A model generated the notes under the pieces. It saw only the letters and a list, made by a program, of their open reading frames with translations, was not told where the DNA came from and searched no databases. From Chrysemys picta bellii (Eukaryota > Chordata > Testudines > Emydidae): a DNA stretch of 64,000 bases. The DNA lies in NCBI RefSeq assembly GCF_011386835.1, contig NC_088801.1, positions 15,176,824 through 15,240,823 of the forward strand. The letters are read 5' to 3'. Made by a program: the position numbers and the translations under genes. Of this stretch, positions 48,743-58,129 are shown piece by piece. Within the stretch, counting starts at the first letter, position 1, and each line of letters starts with the position of its first letter.

Positions 48743-49202
48743 TGTGCCCGCAAGGGGGGGGGGGGCGTGATACCGGCGAAAGAATGACACTTAGGCCTGA
48801 GAGTAAAAAGCAAGGCTGTATTGAGGGAAGAACTTACACTCCAAGCCGCGCGGGGAGTCCCTGAGGCACGCGGAGGGGCTGCGGGGGATTCTGACCATCC
48901 AGGACAGCTGGCCAGGCAGGACTGCACTGAAGGGAGTCCGCTGCAATGCTATATCCCCCCGCGCTTATTTTAAGGTTACATGGGGTCAACAGCTGGCTAC
49001 ATTTATTGCATTTATAAATTATACATATTATATAAGCTGACTTGTTTACAGACAAAAACATGCTGAACTATACTAAACTACATTTTGGCAGGATCTGCTG
49101 CACAAGGTTCATTGCACGGCCTTTAACTGCACAGCCTGCATTTTTTGCTTACATTCAGTCACATACTCGGTCCGCCACTTAGCTCCTCACCAATCTTCCA
49201 CA
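48743..49202 (-). mobile_element. solo LTR, 460 bp
   Basis: The plus strand runs TGTGCCCGCAAGG ... CTTCCACA. Read on the minus strand it has TATATAAT near 49025 (promoter-like), a downstream GC-rich transcript start region, and AATACAG near 48818 as a weak polyadenylation-like signal. A 12-base G run lies at 48755-48766. The immediate flanks (AAGGT / ACCTT) are inverse, not direct, so no TSD could be assigned. Confidence 0.6.
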
Positions 49203-49224
49203 ACCTTTCCCTTACAAAGGTATT

Positions 49225-49460
49225 GTCTATATTAGAAAAGTTGCACCAGTTGAACTAAATGGACTTTTAACTAGACAGAATTAATTAATGCAAGCCCCTA
49301 TTGAAGACACACTTTAACCCTTGCTTAAATTGGTTGAGCTTGCATCTGTAATTGTGCTAAACCAGTTGAAGGTGTGCCTTCGTTAAGTGCTTCCACCAGT
49401 TTACCTAAATCAATTTAAGAATGGTTTTAGTTAAACCGCTGCAACTTTTCTAATGGAGAC
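49225..49460. mobile_element. MITE with 27-bp terminal inverted repeats
   Basis: Left GTCTATATTAGAAAAGTTGC, right inverted GTCTCCATTAGAAAAGTTGC. Extended to 27 bases, 23 positions match. Interior motifs AACTAAAT, AATTGGTTGAG and CTAAACCAGTTGAAGG are partly self-complementary. No coding. Confidence 0.8.
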
Positions 49461-49732
49461 CAGGCCATTTGAGCTTCCCTCTGTCCCCTTTACCCCTGAC
49501 CCTGGATCATGATCAGGGTTTATGGTCACCTTTACCCATCACTTTCCTCAGCTGCATCAAGTCAAAACTCAGTGCTACTGGGAATCTAGGTTTTTGAAAG
49601 TGAAACATACTATGGCACTGTGGAAGTGGGAAAAGGGATAAAGGGAATTTGGACGCAGACATCTTAGTTTTCAACAGAATAGCGCAAGAGTCAAGCTAAC
49701 TCTAACTCTAATAACTCTGAAACCTCTAATAA

Positions 49733-50068
49733 TGTGAGACTTTAAGGCAGGGCCTGGGCGAGTGGGAAAACTGTAAGAGATGCTGTTTGACTTTGTGTTA
49801 GATAAGAATGGAACACAGACTGTAGCAGGAACTATTGAGAAAAGTAAGATATCAGGAAGGAATATGTATAAACAAGATGTGGCTGTTGATCATTATTGTA
49901 TGCAACAAAAGGTATAAATGCTTGCCCTAATTGTTTATCTGGCAGAGACCTGCCTAGGAAGGGGGATTCCCTGTCCGTGCACACTGTCCCCCTTGCAATT
50001 GCTTGAGAATAAACTGTCTCTGACATGTTGCAAACAACCTAAGAGTGAAGACTGCGTTTTCTTCCACA
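49733..50068 (+). mobile_element. probable LTR, 336 bp
   Basis: Starts TGTGAGACTTTAAGG, ends TTTTCTTCCACA. A TATA-like GGTATAAATGCTT lies at 49911-49923 and AATAAACTG near 50009. The order TATA, about 100 bases, AATAAA and TG...CA ends is typical of a retroviral LTR in plus orientation. TSD not found. Confidence 0.6.
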
Positions 50069-51426
50069 GCAGTCTCCTCTTTCCTCGGTGAGTGTTCATA
50101 ACTCCCATTAGTATTACTGGATATACAAGCATGCATTGAAGGGAGAACGAAGCCTCCTCTCAAAAGGAGTGGGAAGAAGGAATTAATCTGAAACTGTATA
50201 AAGTGAATTAATAGTACGGGGTGGGTTTGGGAATTAAAATGTTTATTTAAAGAACCTCTGGCAATTTATAACCAGAAGTTAAAAGTCTGTGTGCTTCTGC
50301 AATATAACATAGAAAAAGAGATTTTTAGCCAAGATGGAACAATACAAACACCACGTTCAATGGTTGGGCTAGAGTGGTTATGTTTAAAAGTTTCACCACA
50401 AAGGCAAAAATGCTGTATTCAGAGAAAAGAGGTATTTTAAAATGAACTTTTTAAAAAAGCAGAACTTCCTAGGGTGAAGTCCTGGTTCCATTGAAACCAA
50501 TGGAATTTTTGTCATTGATTTCAACAGGGCCAGGATTTTACCACTATAAGATGAATTATAAAGATCCAGGGGACCTAAAAAGTTTGATTAATGCTGGCAC
50601 TATTTCCAGTCCTTAGACCCCATTCTGTCCTCTCATCTTTTGACTCCCACAACAAAAGTTGAAATAAGAATGGAAAATAGAAACCAAATAATCTAGTCCA
50701 CCAGGCACAGACACTCTTTTCATTCAAATCCCTCCTCAAAACTCTCTTCTCTTGTGAGGTCCATGCTCTTCATACTGGGGTGAAGTTCACTCCTATGCAG
50801 AGGACCAGCCCTGGCCTATGCATCATTTAAGTCCCACTTATGCTGTCAAGATAGGGTTTAGGTGCAACTAAAATGAGTCCCGTTGCATTGGGGAGAATTT
50901 CACCCACACATAGAATATTCTGCAAGATTCTCCCTGTCACCAGTTTGAATGCATACAACCGTGTGCTCTGAGATCTGCATTCTGATGGATCAGAGAATTA
51001 TAATCAGTTATCGATGACTGATGTTAAATGATACATGGCATATCAATGAGGCAAAAGCATTGCATGTAGATGCTGGAAAGGCTGATGACTTTTTTTTTTT
51101 TAACTTGGAGACTCATATCAACTAGAATAATCTATCCAAAGATTTAGTATTTTAACAACCAGGATAGTTCAATTGTAACTGAAAGTATTAACAATCATAA
51201 GCTTTATAAAAAAAAAACAACTAGAGAAAATTACCATCTTCTATTCTTTCATCTCCTAGTAGCGTATTCTCAGTGCTTTTCATAATAGCAACTAATGACT
51301 TGTAAATCATCTTAAAAAAAACATATTGCAACACACAGGAGATGTAACTCTTAAGCATTTTTTAATTAAAATATGTTCTGTCATGCACGTGTAGATTTTT
51401 TCTGGGAAAATGCTCTGGGAGTCAAA
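50069..51426. other. unannotated sequence with an old MITE
   Basis: 50466-50542 is a copy of the CCATTGACTTCAATGG family: GAAGTCCTGGTTCCATTG, then CATTGATTTCAACAGGGC, with inverted arms. No gene. Confidence 0.5.
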
Positions 51427-51715
51427 GTATGTCTACATGACAATTGGGAGTTGGTATTGCCACAGGTGTAGCCATACCAGAGCTAGCTTTGAGCTAGCTA
51501 GATCATATCTACTAGAATAACAGGAGCAATGAACCCATGGCAGCATAGTTGGTGGCCATGTACGTATGTACCTGGATGGGTGGGGATATAGCCCATGTAG
51601 CCACTGTGCTGCCACCTATTGTTACTCAAACTAGCTTTCATCTAGCAGCTAGTGCTGCTATGTCTACACCTATGGCAATCACACTTTCTGATTGCCCTGT
51701 ATGCATATCCAAAGC
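51427..51715. repeat. possible old DNA-transposon MITE
   Basis: GTATGTCTACATGAC at the left, AGCTAGCTTTGAGCTAGCTA inside and TATGTCTACACC near the right are typical of reptilian MITEs with GTATGTCTACA termini. Clear inverted ends and TSD were not found. Confidence 0.35.
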
Positions 51716-51888
51716 CAGATGTTCAGTAATGGAAATTAGGAAGATGCACCTGAACCATGATCCAGGAGTTCCAGGTCCCCTCTGTTGGAAATCTTTCTCA
51801 GTAATGTGAAGCTTTGGAAAATGTTTCCCAGGGATTGGTAGAATTTGCCCACTTCTGTCATCACTTAAGCAGAACCCAGCCTGAATTT

Positions 51889-51915
51889 TCATAGATTCAT
51901 AGATTCATAGATTAT
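51889..51915 (-). repeat. CR1 3' terminal short tandem repeats
   Basis: Three to four copies of an 8-base unit, TTCATAGA. CR1 elements end in such repeats instead of a poly-A tail; they are thought to be recognised or copied by the reverse transcriptase at priming. Confidence 0.88.
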
Positions 51916-51984
51916 AGGACTGGAAGGGACCTCGAGAGGTCATCGAGTCCAGTCCCCTGCCCGCATGGCAGGACCAAATACTGT

Positions 51985-53793
51985 CTAGACCATCCCTGAT
52001 AGACATTTATCTAACCTACTCTTAAATATCTCCAGAGACGGAGATTCCACAACCTCCCTAGGCAATTTGTTCCAGTGTTTAACCACCCTGACAGTTAGGA
52101 ACTTTTTCCTAATGTCCAACCTAGACCTCCCTTGCTGCAGTTTAAACCCATTGTTTCTGGTTCTATCCTTAGAGGCTAAGGTGAACAAGTTCTCTCCCTC
52201 CTCCTTATGACACCCTTTTAGATACCTGAAAACTGCTTCATGTCCCCTCTGTCTTCTCTTTTCCAAACTAAACAAACCCAATTCTTTCAGCCTTCCTTCA
52301 TAGGTCATGTTCTCAAGACCTTTAATCATTCTTGTTGCTCTTCTTTGGACCCTTTCCAATTTCTCCACATCTTTTTTAAAATGCGGCGCCCAGAACTGGA
52401 CACAATACTCCAGCTGAGGCCTAACCAGAGCAGAGTAGAGCGGAAGAATGACTTTTCGTGTCTTGCTCACAACACAGCTGTTAATACATCCCAGAATCAT
52501 GTTTGCTTTTTTTGCAACAGCATCACACTGTTGACTCATATTTAGCTTGTGGTCCACTATAACCCCTAGATCCCTTTCTGCCGTACTCCTTCCTAGACAG
52601 TCTCTTCCCATTCTGTATGTGTGAAATTGATTTTTCCTTCCTAAGTGGAGCACTTTGCATTTGTCTTTGTTAAACTTCATCCTGTTTAACTCAGACCATT
52701 TCTCCAATTTGTCCAGATCATTTTGAATTATGACCCTGTCCTCCAAAGTAGTTGCAATCCCTCCCAGTTTGGTATCATCCGCAAACTTAATAAGCGTACT
52801 TTCTATGCCAATATCTAAGTCGTTGATGAAGATATTGAACAGAGCCGGTCCCAAAACAGACCCCTGCGGTACCCCACTCGTTACGCCTTTCCAGCAGGAT
52901 TGGGAACCATTAATAACAACTCTCTGAGTACGGTTATCCAGCCAGTTATGCACCCACCTTATAGTAGCCCCATCTAAATTGTATTTGCCTAGTTTATCGA
53001 TAAGAATATCATGCGAGACCGTATCAAATGCCTTACTAAAGTCTAGGTATACCACATCCACCACTTCACCCTTATCCACAAGGCTCGTTATCCTATCAAA
53101 GAAAGCTATCAGATTGGTTTGACATGATTTGTTCTTCACAAATCCATGCTGGCTGTTCCCTATCACCTTACCACCTTCCAAGTGTTTGCAGATGATTTCC
53201 TTAATTACTTGCTCCATTATCTTCCCTGGCACAGAAGTTAAACTAACTGGTCTGTAGTTTCCTGGGTTGTTTTTATTTCCCTTTTTATAGATGGGCACTA
53301 TATTTGCCCTTTTCCAGTCTTCTGGAATCTCTCCCGTCTCCCATGACTTTCCAAAGATAATAGCTAGAGGCTCAGATACCTCCTCTATTAGCTCCTTGAG
53401 TATTCTAGGATGCATTTCATCAGGCCCGGGTGACTTGCAGGCATCTAACTTTTCTAAGTGATTTTTAACTTGTTCTTTTTTTATTTTATCCGCTAAACCT
53501 ACCCCCTTCCCATTAGCATTCACTATGTTAGGCATTCCATCAGACTTCTCAGTGAAGACCGAAATAAAGAAGTCATTAAGCATCTCTGCCATTTCCAAGT
53601 TTCCTGTTACTGTTTCTCCCTCTTCACTAAGCAGTGGGCCTACCCTGTCTTTGGTCTTCCTCTTGCTTCTAATGTATTGATAAAAAGTCTTCTTGTTTCC
53701 TTTTATTCCCGTAGCTAGTTTGAGCTCATTTTGTGCTTTTGCCTTTCTAATCTTGCCCCTGCATTCCTGTGTTGTTTGCCTTTGTTGATTCAT
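51985..53793 (-). pseudogene. CR1 ORF2, reverse transcriptase part
   Basis: The 602-codon frame carries the RT series: [16 protein letters not shown] (about residues 157-172), NYRPVSLTS (179-187), [12 protein letters not shown] (213-224), motif [14 protein letters not shown] (249-261), [11 protein letters not shown] (306-316) and the catalytic FADD box (337-340) followed by TKLGG. The C-terminal region includes [20 protein letters not shown] and LDKCLSG near the stop. Reverse transcriptase copies the element RNA at a nicked target. All catalytic aspartates are present. The frame begins in a different phase from the endonuclease part, with a 47-base overlap, so one frameshift around 53750-53790 separates them. 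The start methionine is not a genuine start but lies inside the ancestral ORF2. Confidence 0.93.
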
Positions 53794-54826
53794 CCTTTGT
53801 AATCTGTCCTAGTTTCCATTTTTTATATGACTCCTTTTTATTTTTTAGATCGTGCAAGATCTCGTGGTTAAGCCAAGGTGGTCTTTTGCCACATTTTCTA
53901 TCTTTCCTAACCAGCGGAATAGCTTGCTTTTGGGCCCTTAATAGTGTCCCTTTGAAAAACTGCCAACTCTCCTCAGTTGTTTTTCCCCTCAGTCTTGATT
54001 CCCATGGGACCTTACCTATCAGCTCTCTGAGCTTCCCAAAATCTGCCTTCCTGAAATCCATTGTCTCTATTTTGCTGTTCTCCCTTCTACCCTTCCTTAG
54101 AATTGCAAACTCTATGATTTCATGATCACTTTCACCCAGGCTGCCTTCTACTTTCAAATTCTCAACGAGTTCCTCCCTATTTGTTAAAATCAAGTCTAGA
54201 ACAGCTTCCCCCCTAGTAGCTTTTTCAACCTTCTGAAATAAAAAGTTGTCTCCAATGCAGTCCAAGAATTTGTTGGATAGTCTGTGCCCCGCTGTGTTAT
54301 TTTCCCAACATATATCTGGATAGTTGAAGTCCCCCATCACCACCAAATCTTGGGCTTTGGATGATTTTGTTATTTGCTTGAAAAAAGCCTCATCCACCTC
54401 TTCCACCTGGTTAGGTGGCCTGTAGTAGACTCCTAGCATGACATCTCCCTTGTTTTTTGCCCCTTTTAGCCTAACCCAGAGACTCTCAACACTTCCGTCT
54501 CCTATGTCCATCTCTACCTCAGTCCAAGTGTGTACATTTTTAATATATAAGGCAACACCTCCTCCCTTTTTCCCCTGTCTATCCTTCCTGAGCAAGCTGT
54601 ACCCATCCACACCAACATTCCAGTTATGTGTATTATCCCACCAAGTTTCAGTGATGCCAACAATGTCATAGTTGTATTTATTTATTAGCACTTCCAGTTC
54701 TTCCTGCTTATTCCCCATACTTCTCGCATTTGTATATAGGCATCTAAGATACTGGTTTGATCTTTCCTCCCAGTTTTGTCCTGACTCTCCTTTCTCTCTG
54801 CCAATATAGCCCACACTCCCTCTCAT
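53747..54826 (-). pseudogene. CR1 ORF2, AP-endonuclease part
   Basis: The 359-codon frame contains the apurinic/apyrimidinic endonuclease-like domain that nicks the target DNA. Seen are [11 protein letters not shown] (about 30-40, metal-binding Asn), [11 protein letters not shown] (54-64, catalytic Glu), GGGVALYIK (88-96), LGVYYRPP (131-138), [12 protein letters not shown] (163-174, Asp/Asn pair) and [10 protein letters not shown] (231-240, Asp/His). All expected catalytic residues are present. The frame ends after [13 protein letters not shown] in a frame-shifted tail instead of continuing into the reverse transcriptase. It sits 71 bases after the ORF1 stop, as is usual in CR1. Confidence 0.93.
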
Positions 54827-54897
54827 TTCCGACCCATCTCCCCGGTCTCCATGTTCCCCACTTACCTGTGGGCTTTGCTCACCTGTCCCCGTCGAAC

Positions 54898-55617
54898 CTA
54901 GTTTAAAGCCCTCCTCACTAGGTTAGCCAGTCGGTGCCCGAATAGGGTCTTTCCTCTCCTCGAAAGGTGAACGCCATCTCTGCCTAGCAGTCCTTCCTCG
55001 AATAGCATCCCGTGGTCTAGGAAGCCAAAGCCCTCCTGGCGACACCATCTTCGCAGCCAGGCATTCACCTCCATGATGCATCTGTCTCTGCCCGGGCCCC
55101 TACCTTTGACAGGAAGAATTGAAGAGAATACCACCTGCGCTCCAAACTCCTTCACCCGTACTCCCAGAGCCCTGTAGTCACTCTTGATCCGCTCAGTGTC
55201 ACACCGCGCAGTATCATTTGTGCCCACATGGATGAGTAGCATGGGGTAGTAGTCAGAGGGCTGGATAATCCTCGACAATGCCTCCGTAACGTCTCGGATA
55301 CGGGCCCCCGGCAGGCAGCATACCTCCCGAGATGAAATGTCAGGGCGACAGATGGGCGCCTCCGTCCCCCTCAGCAGAGAGTCTCCGACCACCACTACCC
55401 TACGTTTCCTATTCGCAGTGGTGGCAGCAGACTCTCCAGCCTTAGGGGTACGAGGCTTCTCCTCCTTTACTGTAGGGAGTGATTCCTTCTTTCCTGTATC
55501 AAGAAGAGCATAACGGTTACCTATAACCACGGCAGGAGGGTTCGGAGCAAGGGTGGAGCGCTGCCCGCTGCCAGAAGTAACCAGCTGCCAGTGTCCACGC
55601 ACTGTAGTTGTATACAA
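54898..55617 (-). CDS. CR1 ORF1 fragment with SGNH/GDSL esterase domain
   Basis: The frame is 239 codons and uninterrupted. Residues 74-90 read [17 protein letters not shown] (block I with catalytic serine S80). [10 protein letters not shown] (about 100-109) fits block II with its glycine. [11 protein letters not shown] (127-137) is block III with the Asn. [14 protein letters not shown] (214-227) is block V with Asp and His. An SGNH esterase domain is known in ORF1 of CR1/L2-group elements; its role in transposition is unclear. The N-terminal part starts [18 protein letters not shown] and lacks the upstream coiled-coil or zinc-finger portion, because the element is 5' truncated near 55605. 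The methionine is therefore probably not the native start. ORF1 stops 71 bases before ORF2. Confidence 0.88.
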   Translation of the reverse strand: MYTTTVRGHWQLVTSGSGQRSTLAPNPPAVVIGNRYALLDTGKKESLPTVKEEKPRTPKAGESAATTANRKRRVVVVGDSLLRGTEAPICRPDISSREVCCLPGARIRDVTEALSRIIQPSDYYPMLLIHVGTNDTARCDTERIKSDYRALGVRVKEFGAQVVFSSILPVKGRGPGRDRCIMEVNAWLRRWCRQEGFGFLDHGMLFEEGLLGRDGVHLSRRGKTLFGHRLANLVRRALN

Positions 55618-55749
55618 TCTTTGAAAATATATGGGTCAACCATAGACATTATGATAAAATCAGCAGTTGGACACAGAAATACCTATCTTTAGGCACTATT
55701 TTTATGCTGGTAGTTTACATTTATTGAATAGTCCAGTAAGTGGCTTACC

Positions 55750-55905
55750 ATCCTGGCCCCAGTGCATCTAAGCACTTAAGCGCATGCTTAATTTCAGTCA
55801 TGTAAATAGTCCCATTGACTTCAAAATTAAAGCAAGTGTACTATGGTTAAGCACGTGTTTCTTGTCTGAATCAGGACCTGCATGATTATCACCTTGCAGA
55901 ATTGA
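55750..55905. mobile_element. ancient palindromic MITE
   Basis: CCTGGCCCCAGTGCATCTAA, GCGCATGCTTAATTTC, CCCATTGACTTCAAAAT, GTTAAGCACGTGTTTC and TCAGGACCTGCATGA form rough inverted arms around a CCCATTGACTTCAA centre. Same old family as 41286-41399. Confidence 0.6.
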
Positions 55906-56889
55906 GCCCCAAATATAGGATTCGGTGCCTTGATTTAGATAGCTAAATTTTGAAAACTGGGATCATGACATAAAATAGGTTGTGTCAAAGAGAGGGGAAT
56001 TCATCAGCAATGTTGCTAACCCCCAAATGTTTAGAAATCGTGAATCAGGCCCCCAGAATAATGATTGGTTTAAATTTCTAACATTTCTAATATTTTTTAT
56101 TATTTATTAGTATTAGTATTTATTACTTTTAAAATTTGTTTTCTTGTTTCTGAGCTTTCAGTCTACATACAGTGCCATTTTCGAAGTTTTGCAACCATAA
56201 TGGCTACAAACTTTAAAAAAATAAGAAAGCTGAGATTTATATATATCTCACCCAAATGAGACTCGTAATAAAATCAGGAGAGTTGATAAAGCTGCATCAG
56301 ATAAATTCATAATCGACCAAAAACTTAGACCAAAATGTAAAGTGAACCCAAGACTTTTTTGTTTGGTTAACTTTTGTTACTACTTAAAGAAAAAAAAAAG
56401 TCTTGTTTTTGACCATCAATGTAAGTACTAAATCACAACAGTGAGATCTGTCATCATGGTATTTATGGCTTGGGAGATCTGGTGAGAGACAGCCTAACCT
56501 GAATTTATGGCCTGATTTTTCAGGCCTAGGAAATGAACCTTTCAAAGTCTGAACCAAAGCAAATCTCTGGAGGTTCACCCATGATTAGTTGTTGTGACAA
56601 GGTGTGAAGGCAATCCTACATGTAACGGGTTCCTGGGTTCCTGCGTATCACATGGCTGATCAGAGCATGGTTATAATAAAAGGGAAAGAGAAACTTGCAT
56701 AGGAGACTACCATAGAGGATGGGTGTGTCCTGTCTCCTCCCAGCTGATGGAAGCTTGAAAGTCCTCAGGTGATAATTACCCACTTTGGGTTTCTCCCTCT
56801 CACCTCTCCCCATGTGTCATCCTGAGATTGCTGCATGTGCTTGCTTCTTGCGTGCCCTGCAGTGCCTACTATCTCTCCATGGGCTGCCT
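55906..56889. other. unannotated sequence
   Basis: AT-rich to 56400, then moderate GC. No gene or clear repeat recognised; 56616-56813 carries a short frame without motif. Confidence 0.45.
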
Positions 56890-57540
56890 TCTGCCTGGAC
56901 TACGAGGTACAGGGGGATTGGTTGGTTTGGTAGAGGGGGACTGTGGTTTGGGTGGGTGCATGGGTGGGGGGTACTGATAGCAGTAGGCTGGCAGGCTGCA
57001 GTAGCAGCAGCCTGCGATTTGCCTGCCCTTGCCTGGCTGCTGGTTCTGCAATGCTTTTGCTTTTTTTTTTTTTTAATTATTATTAAAAGCTCAGCTGTGG
57101 TCGGTGGTCTTTCTGTTGGTGCATCTCTGGTGGTGTTGCACCTGCACCAGCCGGGGGGAGGTCCATTGGGGGAACTGTGAGGGGCAGGGGGATGCAGCCT
57201 GTGGGGGTTTGTGTGGGGGAGGGAGGAGGTGGTGGCAAAGCTGGGGGGCTGCTTGGGGCAAGTCGGGGGGGATTGAGGAGTGGCATGGCCAGGCTGGGCC
57301 TGAGGGCTATATGGGGGGGGGCTCCACAGGGCTGGGGGGGGGAGTGGAGTGGCACTGTGCCACCGTTGTTGGTCAGTGACTCTTGGAGCATTTCTGGTGG
57401 TGTGGTATACCACCGGGGTGGGGGAAGTATTTGGGGGTCGGCTGTACTGGCAGTTGGCGGGTGGCACTGTGGACGTGGATCGGTGGCAACCAAAATGGGA
57501 CTGGCTTGTTTTGGGTGGCTTGGGCTTGTTTTGAAAGGCA
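56890..57540 (+). repeat. G-rich low-complexity tract, possible TE interior
   Basis: Many runs of four or more G on the plus strand, e.g. at 57155-57160, 57266-57271, 57314-57322 and 57335-57342, so multiple G-quadruplexes are possible. A 12-base T run lies at 57060-57074. The minus-strand frames of 216 and 236 codons (56817-57467, 57083-57793) are Pro/His/Thr-rich reflections of the G runs and overlap in different frames; I do not believe they are genes. AATAAAAC follows at 57626, so the block may be part of a retroelement transcript. Confidence 0.5.
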
Positions 57541-57876
57541 GTGCAGCTTTGTTATCTTGTGAGACTTGGCAACCTTTGACTAATTTGAGTTGAATTGTTC
57601 TGGTTCTGAGTTTGTGCATTTGGAAATAAAACAAGCCCTGAAGAAAGACATCAGAAGAGACCTCAGTTGGGACATTACTTTTCCTTCTGCAGCTGGTGAG
57701 GCTACATACTGGCTTACAGTTATATGCATGCTTTATGCTACACTGATCATTACATAAATTGGAAACCTGGACTAGTGATTTCAATCGCTGCACTGGGTTC
57801 TGGTTTTACTGTGTTATCTTAACAATGTTGTGCATCAGTCATATAGGACTAATACTACCTCATGGGCTTGATTAAA
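57541..57876. other. unannotated sequence right of the G-rich tract
   Basis: Contains TGGAAATAAAACAAGCCCTG near 57620, which resembles a transcript 3' end. No gene. Confidence 0.4.
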
Positions 57877-57888
57877 TAACATTTGTAA

Positions 57889-58117
57889 AAAGCAACAGAG
57901 GGTCCTGTGGCACCTTTGAGACTAACAGAAGTACTGGGAGCATAAGCTTTCGTGGGTAAGAACCTCACTTCTTCAGATGCAAGTCTTGCATCTGAAGAAG
58001 TGAGGTTCTTACCCACGAAAGCTTATGCTCCCAGTACTTCTGTTAGTCTCAAAGGTGCCACAGGACCCTCTGTTGCTTTTTACAGATTCAGACTAACACG
58101 GCTACCCCTCTGATACT
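57889..58117 (-). mobile_element. fold-back tRNA-related SINE with 12-bp TSD
   Basis: Two SINE bodies stand head-to-head around base 57984. The left arm 57884-57983 and right arm 57985-58084 are inverted copies about 100 bases long, differing at few or no positions. The right side continues into the SINE head (ACTAACACGGCTACCCCTCT), read on the minus strand. TAACATTTGTAA occurs at 57877-57888 and 58118-58129, so the inverted pair entered as one insertion. The single-stranded product would form a near-perfect hairpin. Confidence 0.93.
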
Positions 58118-58129
58118 TAACATTTGTAA

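Larger units (their letters stand above)
51889..55617 (-). mobile_element. long CR1 LINE, ORF1 C-terminus plus complete ORF2
   Basis: The 3' end (left) has short tandem units TTCATAGA at 51889-51915, then the CR1 3' untranslated region. Reading leftward from 55617 come ORF1 (SGNH esterase), a 71-base gap, then ORF2 with endonuclease and reverse transcriptase. The element is 5' truncated inside ORF1. Only one frameshift was seen over about 3.6 kb of coding sequence, so this is a young insertion compared with the CR1 pieces at 18.9, 23.0 and 33.0 kb. ORF2 residue motifs are given in the gene entries. Confidence 0.95.

Noticed and set aside
56817..57793. Proline- and histidine-rich open frames of 216 and 236 codons on the minus strand
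   Set aside because: They overlap each other in different phases and mirror G runs on the plus strand. No domain, no start context, low-complexity composition.
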